Shown here piece after piece: positions 1 to 8,119 of a stretch of 64,000 nucleotides of DNA. The DNA lies in assembly GCA_035946575.1 (NCBI GenBank), contig DASYZG010000126.1:1-64000 (forward strand), written 5' to 3'. The position numbers and the translations under genes were made by a program. The stretch's first letter is position 1, and every line of letters begins with the position of its first letter. A model generated the notes under the pieces. It was not told the origin of the DNA. It saw only the letters and a list, made by a program, of their open reading frames with translations, and searched no databases. The DNA comes from Gp13-AA77 sp035946575. GTDB lineage: Bacteria > Acidobacteriota > Terriglobia > UBA7540.

Positions 1-120
1 ATCCGACTGATTCACCACCATGTCCGGCGGCTCGGCAAGCTGGGTATTCGCGTCCGTGCGCAGGCTCTTCCTCAAGCCTCGAACGTCCAGAGAAACGATC
101 GTGCAGAATCAAGGGCATAG
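1..120 (+). CDS. possible 3' end of a gene entering from the left edge
   Basis: The first 39 codons in frame 1 stay open to a TAG at 118-120 and read as a basic peptide containing HHHVRRLGKLGIRVRAQ. This could be the C-terminus of a gene that starts outside the window, but the stretch is too short to assign a family and could be chance in GC-rich DNA. Confidence 0.2.
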   Translation: MRLIHHHVRRLGKLGIRVRAQALPQASNVQRNDRAESRA

Positions 121-353
121 ACCAATTTTCGAAGGAATCAATAAAACGGGGGCTACATCAGAAGCACAAAAGACGCCGGTTTTGGTCGATATGCGGTTTG
201 AAATCGGCAGAACCTGTGGCGGAGGCCCTGTGATCGAAATGATCTCGAAACTGCCCCGCTGTCCACCGCCCACCCGTCAAGACGCCGACATCCAGAACCC
301 GAAAAGTCGCGCGTGAGAAGCGCTTGCCCTTGCAACTTTGTTTTACAAAGTAC
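121..353. other. intergenic region, nothing recognised
   Basis: No start with a ribosome binding site, no motif-bearing ORF and no RNA gene was seen here. The short ORFs of up to 100 codons on both strands lack recognisable motifs. The region ends at the promoter at 354-381. Confidence 0.5.
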
Positions 354-381
354 TTGACAAGCCTCGCCGCCAGTGTATGAT
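354..381 (+). promoter_or_regulatory. sigma-70-type promoter
   Basis: TTGACA at 354-359 and TATGAT at 376-381 are separated by 16 bp, with a predicted transcription start near 388. This makes the far upstream start of the next ORF (338) impossible and leaves ATG 389 (nearly leaderless) or ATG 431. Confidence 0.7.
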
Positions 382-430
382 GCTGAGGATGGCACAGCCG
401 CACCGTTTCAATTCGCATGCCCGGTCCCGA

Positions 431-1015
431 ATGGAACCCGTGCGCGGCATCCACGAGCATGCCATTGAGAACCTTCGCTTTATCCGTGAAACCATGGAGC
501 GCTCGGGATCGTTCACCGCCGTTCCGGGCTGGGGCGGCGTGGCCATGGGGCTCACGGCGTTGGGCGCCGCGGCCCTGGCTGAGCGGGCTGCAGCTCCGCG
601 AGCCTGGCTTGCCACCTGGGCGGGGGCAGCGGCCTTGGCGGTGGCCATCGGCCTGTGGACGATCTGGCTCAAGATGCGCGCCGCGCGTGTCCCGATCTTG
701 AACGGGCCGGCGCAGAAGTTCGCCATCAGCCTGGCGCCCCCGATCCTGGTGGGCGGTGTGCTCACGATCGTCCTGTTCCGCGAGGGCCTGGTGCGCGATC
801 TGCCCGGGGTCTGGCTGATGTGCTATGGTGCCGGCGTGATCACCGGCGGAGCCTTCTCGGTTCGCGTTGTCCCCATTATGGGCGCCTGTCTGATGGCTTG
901 CGGAGCGGCGGCCCTGTTCGCCCCCTCGTCCTGGGGCGATGCCTTCATGGCGCTTGGCTTTGGAGGTCTGCAGATTGTTTTCGGAACCATCATCGCAAGG
1001 AGGTACGGTGGCTAG
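431..1015 (+). CDS. six-helix membrane protein of unknown function
   Basis: A 194-residue protein. The N-terminus has a soluble segment (HAIENLRFIRETMERSGSF) followed by PGWGGVAMG and about six hydrophobic helices to the C-terminal IIARRYGG. I recall similar small membrane proteins placed directly before a winged-helix regulator in Acidobacteria, but no function is known to me. ATG 431 is chosen because the promoter at 354-381 excludes 338 and the conserved-looking sequence starts here; ATG 389 is the alternative. The next gene's GTG start (1008) overlaps its stop, so the pair is translationally coupled. The membrane protein may be the sensor or target of the regulator; that is inference. Confidence 0.7.
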   Translation: MEPVRGIHEHAIENLRFIRETMERSGSFTAVPGWGGVAMGLTALGAAALAERAAAPRAWLATWAGAAALAVAIGLWTIWLKMRAARVPILNGPAQKFAISLAPPILVGGVLTIVLFREGLVRDLPGVWLMCYGAGVITGGAFSVRVVPIMGACLMACGAAALFAPSSWGDAFMALGFGGLQIVFGTIIARRYGG

Positions 1016-1442
1016 ACAAGGTAATCTCGCCCGCAGGAACGAGACGGATATCGCGATGGATTCCCGCCTGCGCGGGAATGGCGAAGGCAGTGTGCCCGCA
1101 GGCCGTTCGTCGGCTGCCCGCGGGCTGGCCGCGACAGCCGGGAAGCGCCCCCTGGAGCTCGATCGGCTGATTCACGAGCCGGTGCGTCTCAGAATCGTAA
1201 GCGCCCTGATAGTGAACGATGCGCTCAGCTTCAACGATCTCAAAAAGCTGTTAGACACCACGGACGGCAACTTGAGCGTCCACGCGCGCAAGCTCGAGGA
1301 AGCCGGCTACGTGACCTGCAACAAGTTCTTCGATCAGCGCGTTCCCAAGACGGAGTATCGACTGACGCCGGCGGGCCGCAAGGCGCTGGAGCGCTATATC
1401 GATCACCTGGAGGCGCTGATTCGGCCGATTCGCGAGCGCTAA
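1008..1442 (+). CDS. winged-helix transcriptional regulator
   Basis: A 144-residue protein starting at GTG 1008, four bases after AAGGAGG (997-1003) and overlapping the previous stop codon. Residues about 50-130 form a winged helix: RPLELDRLIHEPVRLRIVSA, a recognition-helix region with TTDGNLSVHARKLEEAGYV, and a wing with PKTEYRLTPAGRKALERY. This resembles small regulators of the ArsR/MarR-like winged-helix DNA-binding family (PF13601 type). Residues about 13-27 (around AMDSRLRGNGEG) are encoded by a dispersed palindromic repeat at 1060-1079 and are probably not part of the ancestral protein. The likely role is DNA binding at this operon; the effector is unknown. Confidence 0.8.
   Translation: MARQGNLARRNETDIAMDSRLRGNGEGSVPAGRSSAARGLAATAGKRPLELDRLIHEPVRLRIVSALIVNDALSFNDLKKLLDTTDGNLSVHARKLEEAGYVTCNKFFDQRVPKTEYRLTPAGRKALERYIDHLEALIRPIRER
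1060..1079. repeat. dispersed palindromic repeat inside a gene start
   Basis: ATTCCCGCCTGCGCGGGAAT is a perfect palindrome with 8-bp arms and a CTGC loop. It matches the common type of bacterial dispersed element that reads as 'SRLRGN' or, on the other strand, 'IPAQAGIH'. A related copy lies at 38489-38506. Here it is inside the coding region of the regulator, in frame. Confidence 0.75.
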
Positions 1443-1463
1443 AAAAATTTGGGCAGGAGCTTT

Positions 1464-2219
1464 ATGATACAAAGCACTCTATTACAGCCTTCGAGATTCC
1501 GCGCCGGAACCGGACTCCACCTCGCGATCATCATGGACGGCAGCGGACGCTGGGCGGAACGCCGCGGCTGGCCTCGTGCCACCGGTCATCGGGCCGGCGA
1601 ACGCGCTGTGCGGCGCACGGTGGAGGCCGCGGTCGACGCCGGAATCGGGACGCTCACGCTCTTTGCTTTTTTTGCTTTCTCGGGCGCCAATTGGCGCCGC
1701 CCGCTGGCGGAAGCGGCGCGCCTGATGGAGATCTTCCGCGGCTTTTTCGAGAGTCAGGCCGCCGCCTACGGCGATCAAGGCGTGCGCGTGAACGTCATCG
1801 GCCGGCGCGACCGCTTGCCCGCCCCGTTGCTCGCCGCGATTAAACGCGCGGAGCAGGCGACGGCTGCGGGTTCAAAGCTGCATCTGCGCCTGGCCATCGA
1901 CTATTCGGCGCGCGAAGCTGTGCTCGAAGCTGCCCTGCGACTCGCGTCATCGACGAATCCTGCTCGGCAGGCGTTTGCACAGGCGCTCGCGGAGGCGATC
2001 CACGAGTCGGCGCCCGCTCCCGATATCGATCTGCTCATCCGCACCGGCGGCGAGCAGCGGCTGAGCGACTGCCTGCTGTGGGAGGGTGCCTTCGCCGAGA
2101 TCGTCTTCAGCGATTGCCTGTGGCCGGATTTCGGCAAGGCGGAACTGGCCGCCGCGCTGGCGGAATTTCATCAGCGCGAGCGGCGCTTCGGAGGAGTATC
2201 GGAGGCGATCGCCGGATGA
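1464..2219 (+). CDS. cis-prenyltransferase, undecaprenyl diphosphate synthase family (divergent)
   Basis: A 251-residue protein of the UppS family, which extends farnesyl diphosphate with isopentenyl diphosphate to make the C55 carrier for cell-wall synthesis. The start is ATG 1464, behind CAGGAG (1454-1459). Family motifs seen: LAIIMDGSGRW (catalytic Asp), GHRAGERAVRR, NVIGRRDRLP, LLIRTGGEQRLSD, WPDF and RRFGG. Deviations: the usual FSxENW motif reads FSGANW (Glu to Ala), an extra FAF precedes it from what looks like a 9-bp tandem duplication, and the usual RTSGEQ is RTGGEQ. cdsA and dxr, common neighbours of housekeeping uppS, are absent. It may therefore be a second, specialised cis-prenyltransferase. 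Confidence 0.85.
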   Translation: MIQSTLLQPSRFRAGTGLHLAIIMDGSGRWAERRGWPRATGHRAGERAVRRTVEAAVDAGIGTLTLFAFFAFSGANWRRPLAEAARLMEIFRGFFESQAAAYGDQGVRVNVIGRRDRLPAPLLAAIKRAEQATAAGSKLHLRLAIDYSAREAVLEAALRLASSTNPARQAFAQALAEAIHESAPAPDIDLLIRTGGEQRLSDCLLWEGAFAEIVFSDCLWPDFGKAELAAALAEFHQRERRFGGVSEAIAG

Positions 2220-2231
2220 CGTCCGCGGTGG

Positions 2232-2300
2232 CGGCGACGTCCCCTCGCCGCACGGATGATGAAGAATTCGGCGCTTGGAACGGCGCCGCTCCAGCGTCTG
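2232..2300 (+). repeat. dispersed repeat, copy A
   Basis: This stretch pairs with 4412-4482. Both have GCGGCGAyGTCC, then TCGCCGCACGGA, then CGGCGCT and GCGCCGCT with conserved spacing. Each copy carries internal inverted repeats (GCGGCGA with TCGCCGC; CGGCGCT with GCGCCG). Copy A spans the junction of the cis-prenyltransferase and DUF4173 genes. Confidence 0.65.
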
Positions 2301-2317
2301 AAGTGGCTGAAAAGACG

Positions 2318-3832
2318 ATGACCGAGAAAGGCAAAACCGGTTTGACAATCCTGGGCGTTGCCGGACTTTTCGGCATCCTGGGCGATGCGCTGTTGCGATC
2401 CGGACCCTGGGGTCTGAACCTCCTTCTCTGGATGATTCCGTTTGCCGTCGCGGTGCTTCTGCTTTCACCGATACGCCGGGCAGCGATCAAGGACGGGGGC
2501 GGATGGCTCCTCGTACTCTTGCTGACGTTTTCGGCCGCCCTCGTCTGGCGCGACTCGCCGGTTCTCAAGGCGCTGAGCCTGCTTGCGATCTTGATCGCTC
2601 TCGCGCTTCTGTTGCTTCGGGCGCAAGGCGGACGAGTGCGAACCGCCGGTGTGGTGGAGTACCTCGTCGGCGGATCGGTGGCGGCCCTGAACGTCGGGGC
2701 AGGCATTCTGCACCTGGTGGCGAGTTACCTTCCATGGAGCGCACTCCTCAACAGGCAGACGGTGCGCCGGCCGTTGGCCCTGGCGCGGGGACTTGCTTTA
2801 GCGCTTCCCGTGCTGCTGCTTTTTGGCGGACTGCTGGTCGCCGGCGACCCGGTCTTTGCTGCCATCATGCAACGCGTGCTGTTTCCCAACTTCTCGGTCG
2901 TGCTCACGATCATCACGCATTGCATGACGATAGGCGTGGTGACGTGGTTGGTTGCCGGGTACCTGCGTGGTCTGCTGGTTGGCGGCGAATGCGGCCGGCT
3001 GTTGCGGCTGAGTATGCCCGCGCCGCGCCTGGGAAGCACCGAGGTCTCAATCGTTCTCGGCCTGGTGGATGCGCTCTTTCTGCTCTTCGTTCTGGTCCAG
3101 GTTCGTTATCTGTTTGGTGGAGCCTCGCTGGTTGGAATCAAGCCCGGCCTGACCTATGCCGAGTACGCGCGCCAGGGATTCTTCGAGCTGGTCGCCGTCG
3201 CCGCCCTAGCCCTGCCGATCCTGCTGGCGGCGCATTGGCTGCGGGGCAGGGAAGCGGAAGTGAACGAGCGGTCCTTCCGGCTGCTTGCCCTCGTCCAGGT
3301 GCTGCTGCTCTTCGTCATCATGGCTTCGGCAGTCGACCGCATGCTGCTTTACCAGCGCGAATACGGCCAGACGGAGCTGCGCTTGTACACCAGCGCCTTT
3401 ATGGGCTGGTTGGGACTGGTGTTCCTGTGGTTCATACTCACCGTCTTGCGCGCGCGGCGGCAGTACTTTGTGTTCGGCGCGATGCTGGCCGGTTTCGCCG
3501 TGCTCGCGAGCTTGTACGTTGTGAATCCTGATGCCGTGATCGCCCGCGTGAACCTGGCCCGCGCGGCCGCCGAGCACGGGTTCGACTCGTCCTACGCGGC
3601 CTCGCTGAGCGGAGACTCCATCCCGGTGCTGGTGGCTGGACTGCCGTCGCTCAACCCCAAGGACCGGGCCAGCCTGGCCCGGGACCTGCTGCACCATGGG
3701 CCGGCCGCCGGCGGCGATTGGCGCACTTGGAGCTTGTCGCGCAGGGAGGCGGAGCTTTGGATGGGCAAATACCGGCCACTGCTGACGTCGCTGGCCGGTG
3801 AACGTCGTTCTGAAGGAAGCGGAGCGGAGTGA
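2318..3832 (+). CDS. DUF4173-family multi-pass membrane protein
   Basis: A 504-residue integral membrane protein with roughly 12-13 hydrophobic helices and a C-terminal soluble tail of about 90 residues. The fold and length fit the DUF4153/DUF4173 family of unknown function. The frame is open from ATG 2216, which overlaps the upstream stop (ATGA), but residues between 2216 and 2317 are encoded by a dispersed repeat (2232-2300). ATG 2318 (MTEKGKTGLTILGVAGLFG) is therefore taken as the native start. It probably belongs to the same transcript as the cis-prenyltransferase. Family assignment rests on overall pattern, not on catalytic residues. Confidence 0.7.
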   Translation: MTEKGKTGLTILGVAGLFGILGDALLRSGPWGLNLLLWMIPFAVAVLLLSPIRRAAIKDGGGWLLVLLLTFSAALVWRDSPVLKALSLLAILIALALLLLRAQGGRVRTAGVVEYLVGGSVAALNVGAGILHLVASYLPWSALLNRQTVRRPLALARGLALALPVLLLFGGLLVAGDPVFAAIMQRVLFPNFSVVLTIITHCMTIGVVTWLVAGYLRGLLVGGECGRLLRLSMPAPRLGSTEVSIVLGLVDALFLLFVLVQVRYLFGGASLVGIKPGLTYAEYARQGFFELVAVAALALPILLAAHWLRGREAEVNERSFRLLALVQVLLLFVIMASAVDRMLLYQREYGQTELRLYTSAFMGWLGLVFLWFILTVLRARRQYFVFGAMLAGFAVLASLYVVNPDAVIARVNLARAAAEHGFDSSYAASLSGDSIPVLVAGLPSLNPKDRASLARDLLHHGPAAGGDWRTWSLSRREAELWMGKYRPLLTSLAGERRSEGSGAE

Positions 3833-3869
3833 AGAATGCCGGCATTTCCTGATGAGCTCTATCCGAGCC

Positions 3870-3906
3870 CAGCGCCGAGATCCTTCGCTTCGCTCACGAT
3901 GACAGC
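3870..3906. repeat. short dispersed repeat (GATCCTTCGCTTCGCTCA type)
   Basis: GATCCTTCGCTTCGCTCA followed by CGATGACA is a short element of the kind scattered in acidobacterial intergenic DNA. A variant, CCCTTCGCTGCGCTCAGG, occurs at 34000-34020. It lies between the DUF4173 gene and yjbQ. Confidence 0.5.
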
Positions 3907-3930
3907 AACCAAACCAGAGATGGAGACAAC

Positions 3931-4404
3931 ATGATCGATCTTCAACAGGACCAACTGCGCGCGCACCGCGAATCCGTTTACGTCGAAACGCGCGAACGTC
4001 TGGAATTCATCGACATCACCGAGCGCGTGGCGGCGGTCGTCGAGGGCTCCGGCGTACGCGAAGGCTTCGTGAATGTCCAGACGCGCCACACCACCACGGC
4101 GATCCTGGTGAGCGAGCACGAGCCGCTGCTGATGGAGGACCTGAAGCGGACGCTCGAGCGCGTCGCGCCCTGCCACACGGAGTATCGGCATGACGACTTC
4201 AGCGTGCGCACGGTCAATATGTGTCCGGACGAGGAGAAGAACGGGCATGCGCACTGCAAGGCGCTGTTCCTGCGCAGCTCCGAGTGCCTGAACATCGTGG
4301 AAGGCCGCATGGATCTTGGGCAATGGCAGAGGATATTTCTGCTGGAGCTCGATCGCGCTCGTCCGCGGACGCTGTCAATCATGATTCTTGGCGGAGTCGC
4401 TTGA
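3931..4404 (+). CDS. yjbQ: YjbQ / UPF0047 family protein
   Basis: A 157-residue cytosolic protein of the YjbQ (UPF0047) family, annotated elsewhere as 'secondary thiamine-phosphate synthase enzyme' because of weak ThiE-like activity; its true role is unsettled. Family features: QTRHTTTAILVSEHEPLL in the first half, then the metal-binding-type segments HCKALFLRSSE and LGQWQRIFLLELDRARPR with the C-terminal MILG. Length is slightly above the usual 130-140 residues. The next gene lies 97 bp downstream beyond a dispersed repeat. No thiamine gene is nearby, so context does not support a thiamine role. Confidence 0.85.
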   Translation: MIDLQQDQLRAHRESVYVETRERLEFIDITERVAAVVEGSGVREGFVNVQTRHTTTAILVSEHEPLLMEDLKRTLERVAPCHTEYRHDDFSVRTVNMCPDEEKNGHAHCKALFLRSSECLNIVEGRMDLGQWQRIFLLELDRARPRTLSIMILGGVA

Positions 4405-4411
4405 CCAACAC

Positions 4412-4482
4412 CGGTAGCGGCGATGTCCGCATCGCCGCACGGAGTATGCAAATCCGGCGCTGAGGACAGCGCCGCTGCATCC
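4412..4482 (+). repeat. dispersed repeat, copy B
   Basis: This is the partner of 2232-2300, with the same order of paired blocks (GCGGCGA / TCGCCGC, CGGCGCT / AGCGCCGCT). Here it is entirely intergenic, between yjbQ and the next small gene. Confidence 0.65.
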
Positions 4483-4501
4483 TCAACTTTGGAGGCCGCG
4501 A

Positions 4502-4873
4502 ATGCAATCGAAAGGCACGCTGGTCACGGCCCTGCTCGCGATTCCGGCCCTGGCGGGCGGAATCTTCATGGGCTACGCCGACTCGCACAGCGACGATCCT
4601 GCGATTACGCTCCTGATTCTCGCATCTTTCAGCTTCGTGCTCGGCGCGCTCGGGCCGCGCCGCCCCTGGTTATGGCCGCTGCTCGTTGGAATCTGGGTGC
4701 CGGTCCTCGATACGGTTCTGCCTCGAATAGGGCTTGCTCCGGTCGACACGGCATCCCCGCCAACGGTTCTTAGCGGGCTGGCCGTTCTGGGCGTGGTCAT
4801 GGCAGCCTGCTTCACCGGATCGTATGCGGGCGCATTCATCGTCCGGGCCGCACGACGGGCAATGAACGCCTAG
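4502..4873 (+). CDS. small four-helix membrane protein, function unknown
   Basis: A 123-residue protein preceded by GGAGG. It has about four hydrophobic segments: residues 6-25, 35-52, 58-75 and 88-112. A short loop reads YADSHSDDP and the C-terminus is basic (RAARRAMNA). I do not recognise the family. The gene follows yjbQ and precedes another small membrane protein 54 bp downstream in the same direction. Confidence 0.65.
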   Translation: MQSKGTLVTALLAIPALAGGIFMGYADSHSDDPAITLLILASFSFVLGALGPRRPWLWPLLVGIWVPVLDTVLPRIGLAPVDTASPPTVLSGLAVLGVVMAACFTGSYAGAFIVRAARRAMNA

Positions 4874-4927
4874 CCCGGCGCGCAACCGAGATCCCTCAAT
4901 CGCAGGACGGAAAAGGAGGAGGAACTC

Positions 4928-5215
4928 ATGCCCGTCCAGAAGATCAACTACGCCAGCTGGCTTGCGCTGGCAGTACTGGCCATGGGCGCCCTGCTTGCGG
5001 TCCTCAGCGGCTATTTTCAACCGCCTCAGCAGGACGAAGGCACGGCAGCGCACATTTTTCAGCTTTCGGTGGTGGCATTCGTGCCAACGCTCTTCGCCTT
5101 CCTGGTGACAACGGATTGGAAGAAGCCTCTGCGGATCTTGCGACGGTTGCTTTTCCCGGGTGCCGTCCTGGTGATTGCGTTTGGAGCACTGTACTATCTC
5201 GAGCACTTCCGCTAG
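4928..5215 (+). CDS. small three-helix membrane protein, function unknown
   Basis: A 95-residue protein with a very strong ribosome binding site (AAAGGAGGAGGAACTC just before the ATG). Three hydrophobic helices are separated by a short loop (FQPPQQDEGTAAH) and a basic stretch (TTDWKKPLRILRR). No family is recognised. The strong ribosome binding site suggests it is a genuine, well-translated gene. Confidence 0.7.
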   Translation: MPVQKINYASWLALAVLAMGALLAVLSGYFQPPQQDEGTAAHIFQLSVVAFVPTLFAFLVTTDWKKPLRILRRLLFPGAVLVIAFGALYYLEHFR

Positions 5216-5330
5216 CTCGAAGGGAGTCTCAGGTACCTGTCACTTTTTCCTGCCGGGAGACGTTTAAGGGTTGAAAGTGGACGGGAGGTCGCTCTTGGCT
5301 GCAGGATGGGTGGAAGGCTTGGGTCATGTC

Positions 5331-5879
5331 ATGAGGGCACCTCGGGAACTGCCGGAGCCTTGGGACTCCCAGTTCGAAAGCTTCTACCTTGAGCATTACG
5401 GGCGCGTGGTCGGCGTGCTGTTTCGCCTGACCGCGAGCCGCGGTGATGCCGAAGAGCTGGCGAACGAAGTCTTCGTGAAGCTCTATCGCCGGCAATCGCT
5501 GCCCAGCCCGGACGGCAACGTGGCGGGATGGCTCTATCGCACCGCCACGAACCTCGGCATCGACGCGCTGCGCAAAGCATCGCGGCGGCGGCATCACGAG
5601 AACGCGGCCGCGCGCGAGCGGGTGCAAGCGCACGTCGCTGACGGCCCGCTGGCGGCGGTACTCGTGGATGAGCGGCGGCGCAGGGTCCGCGAAGCCCTGG
5701 GACAGCTCAAGCCAGTCCAGGCCCAGGCGCTCATCCTGCGTTCGAGCGGCTTCTCCTACCAGGAAGTGGCGGACGCCCTGGACGTAAAGCGCGTCTCCGT
5801 GGGGACGCTCCTGCTACGCGCCGAAGAGGCTTTCCGCAAAATCTACCGCGCCATCGCCGGTGAAGAGGAGGAATCATGA
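5331..5879 (+). CDS. ECF-type RNA polymerase sigma factor
   Basis: A 182-residue sigma-70 family factor. Region 2 runs from about residue 13 to 85 (FESFYLEHYGRVVGVLFRL, then AEELANEVFVKLYRR and GWLYRTATNLGIDALRK). Region 4 lies near residues 125-175 (LKPVQAQALILRSSGFSYQE with VADALDVKRVSVGTLLLRAE). The ORF is open from TTG 5271 and has an in-frame GTG at 5310; ATG 5331 is preferred because the homologous sequence begins just after it. The stop overlaps the start of the next gene by ATGA, so sigma and anti-sigma are coupled, as is usual for such pairs. It presumably directs transcription of its own operon including the exporter. Confidence 0.9.
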   Translation: MRAPRELPEPWDSQFESFYLEHYGRVVGVLFRLTASRGDAEELANEVFVKLYRRQSLPSPDGNVAGWLYRTATNLGIDALRKASRRRHHENAAARERVQAHVADGPLAAVLVDERRRRVREALGQLKPVQAQALILRSSGFSYQEVADALDVKRVSVGTLLLRAEEAFRKIYRAIAGEEEES

Positions 5880-7102
5880 ACTGCATCGAGAAGGGTATTC
5901 TGCGCGCCAAGATCGACGGAGAACTTCACGGGCCGGAGCTTGAACAGGTGGACCGGCATCTCGCCTCTTGTGCCGATTGCCGTCGGGTGATGGAGGAGAT
6001 AAGCGCCGCGGCCGGGCGCATCCAGCGGGCGCTCGAGCCCCTTGCTCCGCCGCCGGGCGAGCTCGACGGCGACGCCCGGCTGGCGCTGGCCAGATTCCGT
6101 GCCGGTGGGCTTCCGGCGGAATCAACCGAACCTGCGCCGGGCTGGTTCGGACGCGTGTTCGGTCAGCGTTGGGTGCTCGCCTCTTGCGCCGGTCTTGCCG
6201 TGGGCGCACTCGCTGTCTCCCTGAGTTTCCGGCCGGTGCGCGGCTGGGCTGAGCGCGTCCTCGAGATGCTGCGCGTGGAGAAAGTCGAGGTCGTGCCGGT
6301 CTCAACTGCCCTGCCCGACATCCAGACGCAGGAGCGCGCCACCAAGATGCTGAACCAGCTGATCTCCGACAACCTGGTGGTGACCATGGCGCCCGGCAAG
6401 CCGCAGGACGCCTCGAGCGCCGAGGAAGCGAGCCGCCTGGCGGGATTCCACGTCCGCGTTCCCACTGCCCGCGCCGATGCGCCACACTTTGACGTCGAAG
6501 GCGAGCAGGCATATCACATGACGCTGAACCGCGACCGCTTGCAGAGCATCTTCGACGAGTTGGGCCGGTCGGACATCCAGCTTCCGGCCTCGGTTGACGG
6601 CGCCGAGGTGGCGGTTCACATTCCCAGGGGAGTGCTGCTGCGGTATGGCACCACTTCCGACAAGCAACTGCTCGACAGTGCCGATCAGGCCGCCCATGCC
6701 GCGGCCAGCGGCGACCTCAGCAAGGCATCGCAGATCGACCTCAAGAACCTTCTCGTGCTGGCGGAAATTCCCAGCCCCACCGTGAGCGTTCCGCCCAGCC
6801 TGAACCTCGCCCAGGTGGCGGAGGCCGGGCTGGAGCTCGCCGGTCTCAGCCCGGACGAGGCGCATCAGTACGTGCAGAACATCGATTGGACCTCGACCCT
6901 CGTGATTCCGGTGCCGCGCGAGGGCGGCGCGTTCCAGAAGGAACCGGTGGACGGCGTGGAAGGCACGCTGATCTCGACGCCCGCGATGGGCAAGCGTCCG
7001 GCGTCCTATTCCCTGATCTGGATCAAGAACGGCATCATCTATTCGCTCTCCGGATCGGGCGACGCCGGCGATTCCTTGACGCTGGCCGATTCCTTGCAAT
7101 AA
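5876..7102 (+). CDS. zinc-binding transmembrane anti-sigma factor
   Basis: A 408-residue protein whose N-terminus carries the ZAS motif VDRHLASCADC (His28, Cys32, Cys35), which sequesters the cognate ECF sigma factor. A single hydrophobic helix at about residues 102-122 is followed by a large extracytoplasmic domain of about 280 residues with no recognised fold. Such domains usually sense an envelope signal; the signal here is unknown. It overlaps the sigma gene by four bases. Regulation is probably by release of the sigma factor, either through proteolysis or a conformational change; which cannot be told from sequence. Confidence 0.85.
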   Translation: MNCIEKGILRAKIDGELHGPELEQVDRHLASCADCRRVMEEISAAAGRIQRALEPLAPPPGELDGDARLALARFRAGGLPAESTEPAPGWFGRVFGQRWVLASCAGLAVGALAVSLSFRPVRGWAERVLEMLRVEKVEVVPVSTALPDIQTQERATKMLNQLISDNLVVTMAPGKPQDASSAEEASRLAGFHVRVPTARADAPHFDVEGEQAYHMTLNRDRLQSIFDELGRSDIQLPASVDGAEVAVHIPRGVLLRYGTTSDKQLLDSADQAAHAAASGDLSKASQIDLKNLLVLAEIPSPTVSVPPSLNLAQVAEAGLELAGLSPDEAHQYVQNIDWTSTLVIPVPREGGAFQKEPVDGVEGTLISTPAMGKRPASYSLIWIKNGIIYSLSGSGDAGDSLTLADSLQ

Positions 7103-7118
7103 TCGGGTCATTGGGTGA

Positions 7119-7167
7119 TCGGGTCATCGGGTCAATGACGAGTGTCGGCCGATGACCTGATGACCCG
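7119..7167. repeat. large hairpin formed by CGGGTCAT repeats
   Basis: CGGGTCATCGGGTCA (7119-7133) pairs with TGACCTGATGACCCG (7153-7167) with one wobble pair and a 19-nt loop. Extra partial units (CGGGTCAT, CGATGATCCGATGG) flank it on both sides. It fills the gap between the anti-sigma gene and the ABC ATPase gene and could act as an attenuator or processing site. Confidence 0.65.
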
Positions 7168-7200
7168 ATGGTTATATCGTCCGATGATCCGATGGCCCTA

Positions 7201-8118
7201 ATGACTGAGCTTGCAATTGAAACCAGGGGCTTGCGCAAGGTCTTCGGCCACAAAGTCGCGGTCGAGGGCCTGACGCTCGAAGTGCGCCGCGGCGAGATCT
7301 TCGGATTTCTCGGTCCCAACGGCGCCGGCAAAAGCACTTCGGTGAAGATGCTGCTCGGCCTGGTGGCGCCGACCGCCGGACAAGCCATGGCGCTGGAACG
7401 TCCGGTTGGGGACGTTCAGATCCGCCGACGCATCGGCTTCCTCCCTGAACATTTCCGCTTCTATGATTGGCTGACCGCTGAGGAATTGCTCAAAGTCCAC
7501 GGCCGGCTCTACGGCATGGCGGCGGCGCGGCTCGCGGAACGCATCTCGGTGCTGCTGGAACTCGTCGGATTGAGTGAACACCGCCGGCAGCGATTGCGGG
7601 AATTCTCCAAGGGAATGCTGCAGCGCATCGGACTTGCGCAGGCTCTACTCAACGAGCCCGACCTCGTCGTGCTCGACGAACCCACATCGGGGCTTGATCC
7701 CGGCGGACGCCGCCTGGTGCGCGACATCATCAAGGCGCAACGCGAGCGCGGCGCCACGGTCCTGCTGAATTCCCACCTGTTGGGCGAGGTCGAAGTCACC
7801 TGCGATCGCGTGGCCTTCATCAAGCACGGACGCGTGCTCGACTCGCGCCGGCTGGACGCGCTCGCCGCTGCCGAGACCCGCGTGCGCCTGCGGGCCGGCA
7901 ACCTGACCAACGACGTCCTGAACGGCCTCTCGCGCTGGACGTCGGCGGTTAGCCCGAACGGACATCGCTTCACGCTGACCGTTCCTTCGGCTGATGTGCT
8001 GCCGGAGATCACGCGCTACCTCGTTGCGCAAGGCGTTGATCTGTACGAACTGACGCCGGAGCGGAAATCGCTCGAAGATATGTTCCTGGAAATCGTCGGC
8101 ACGGAAGGAGGCCTCTGA
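7201..8118 (+). CDS. ABC transporter ATP-binding protein
   Basis: A 305-residue ABC ATPase. Walker A is GPNGAGKST (residues 39-47), the Q-loop region precedes GFLPEHFRFYDWLTAEE, the signature is EFSKGMLQRIGLAQAL (degenerate LSGG) and Walker B is LVVLDEPTSGLDP. This is the CcmA/NatA-like class that pairs with ABC-2 permeases. The frame is open from ATG 7168, but the sequence before 7201 is repeat-derived, so ATG 7201 is preferred (7192 is an alternative). The permease starts one base after the stop. The pair probably exports a substrate or handles envelope stress under control of the upstream sigma factor. Confidence 0.9.
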   Translation: MTELAIETRGLRKVFGHKVAVEGLTLEVRRGEIFGFLGPNGAGKSTSVKMLLGLVAPTAGQAMALERPVGDVQIRRRIGFLPEHFRFYDWLTAEELLKVHGRLYGMAAARLAERISVLLELVGLSEHRRQRLREFSKGMLQRIGLAQALLNEPDLVVLDEPTSGLDPGGRRLVRDIIKAQRERGATVLLNSHLLGEVEVTCDRVAFIKHGRVLDSRRLDALAAAETRVRLRAGNLTNDVLNGLSRWTSAVSPNGHRFTLTVPSADVLPEITRYLVAQGVDLYELTPERKSLEDMFLEIVGTEGGL

Positions 8119-8119
8119 C

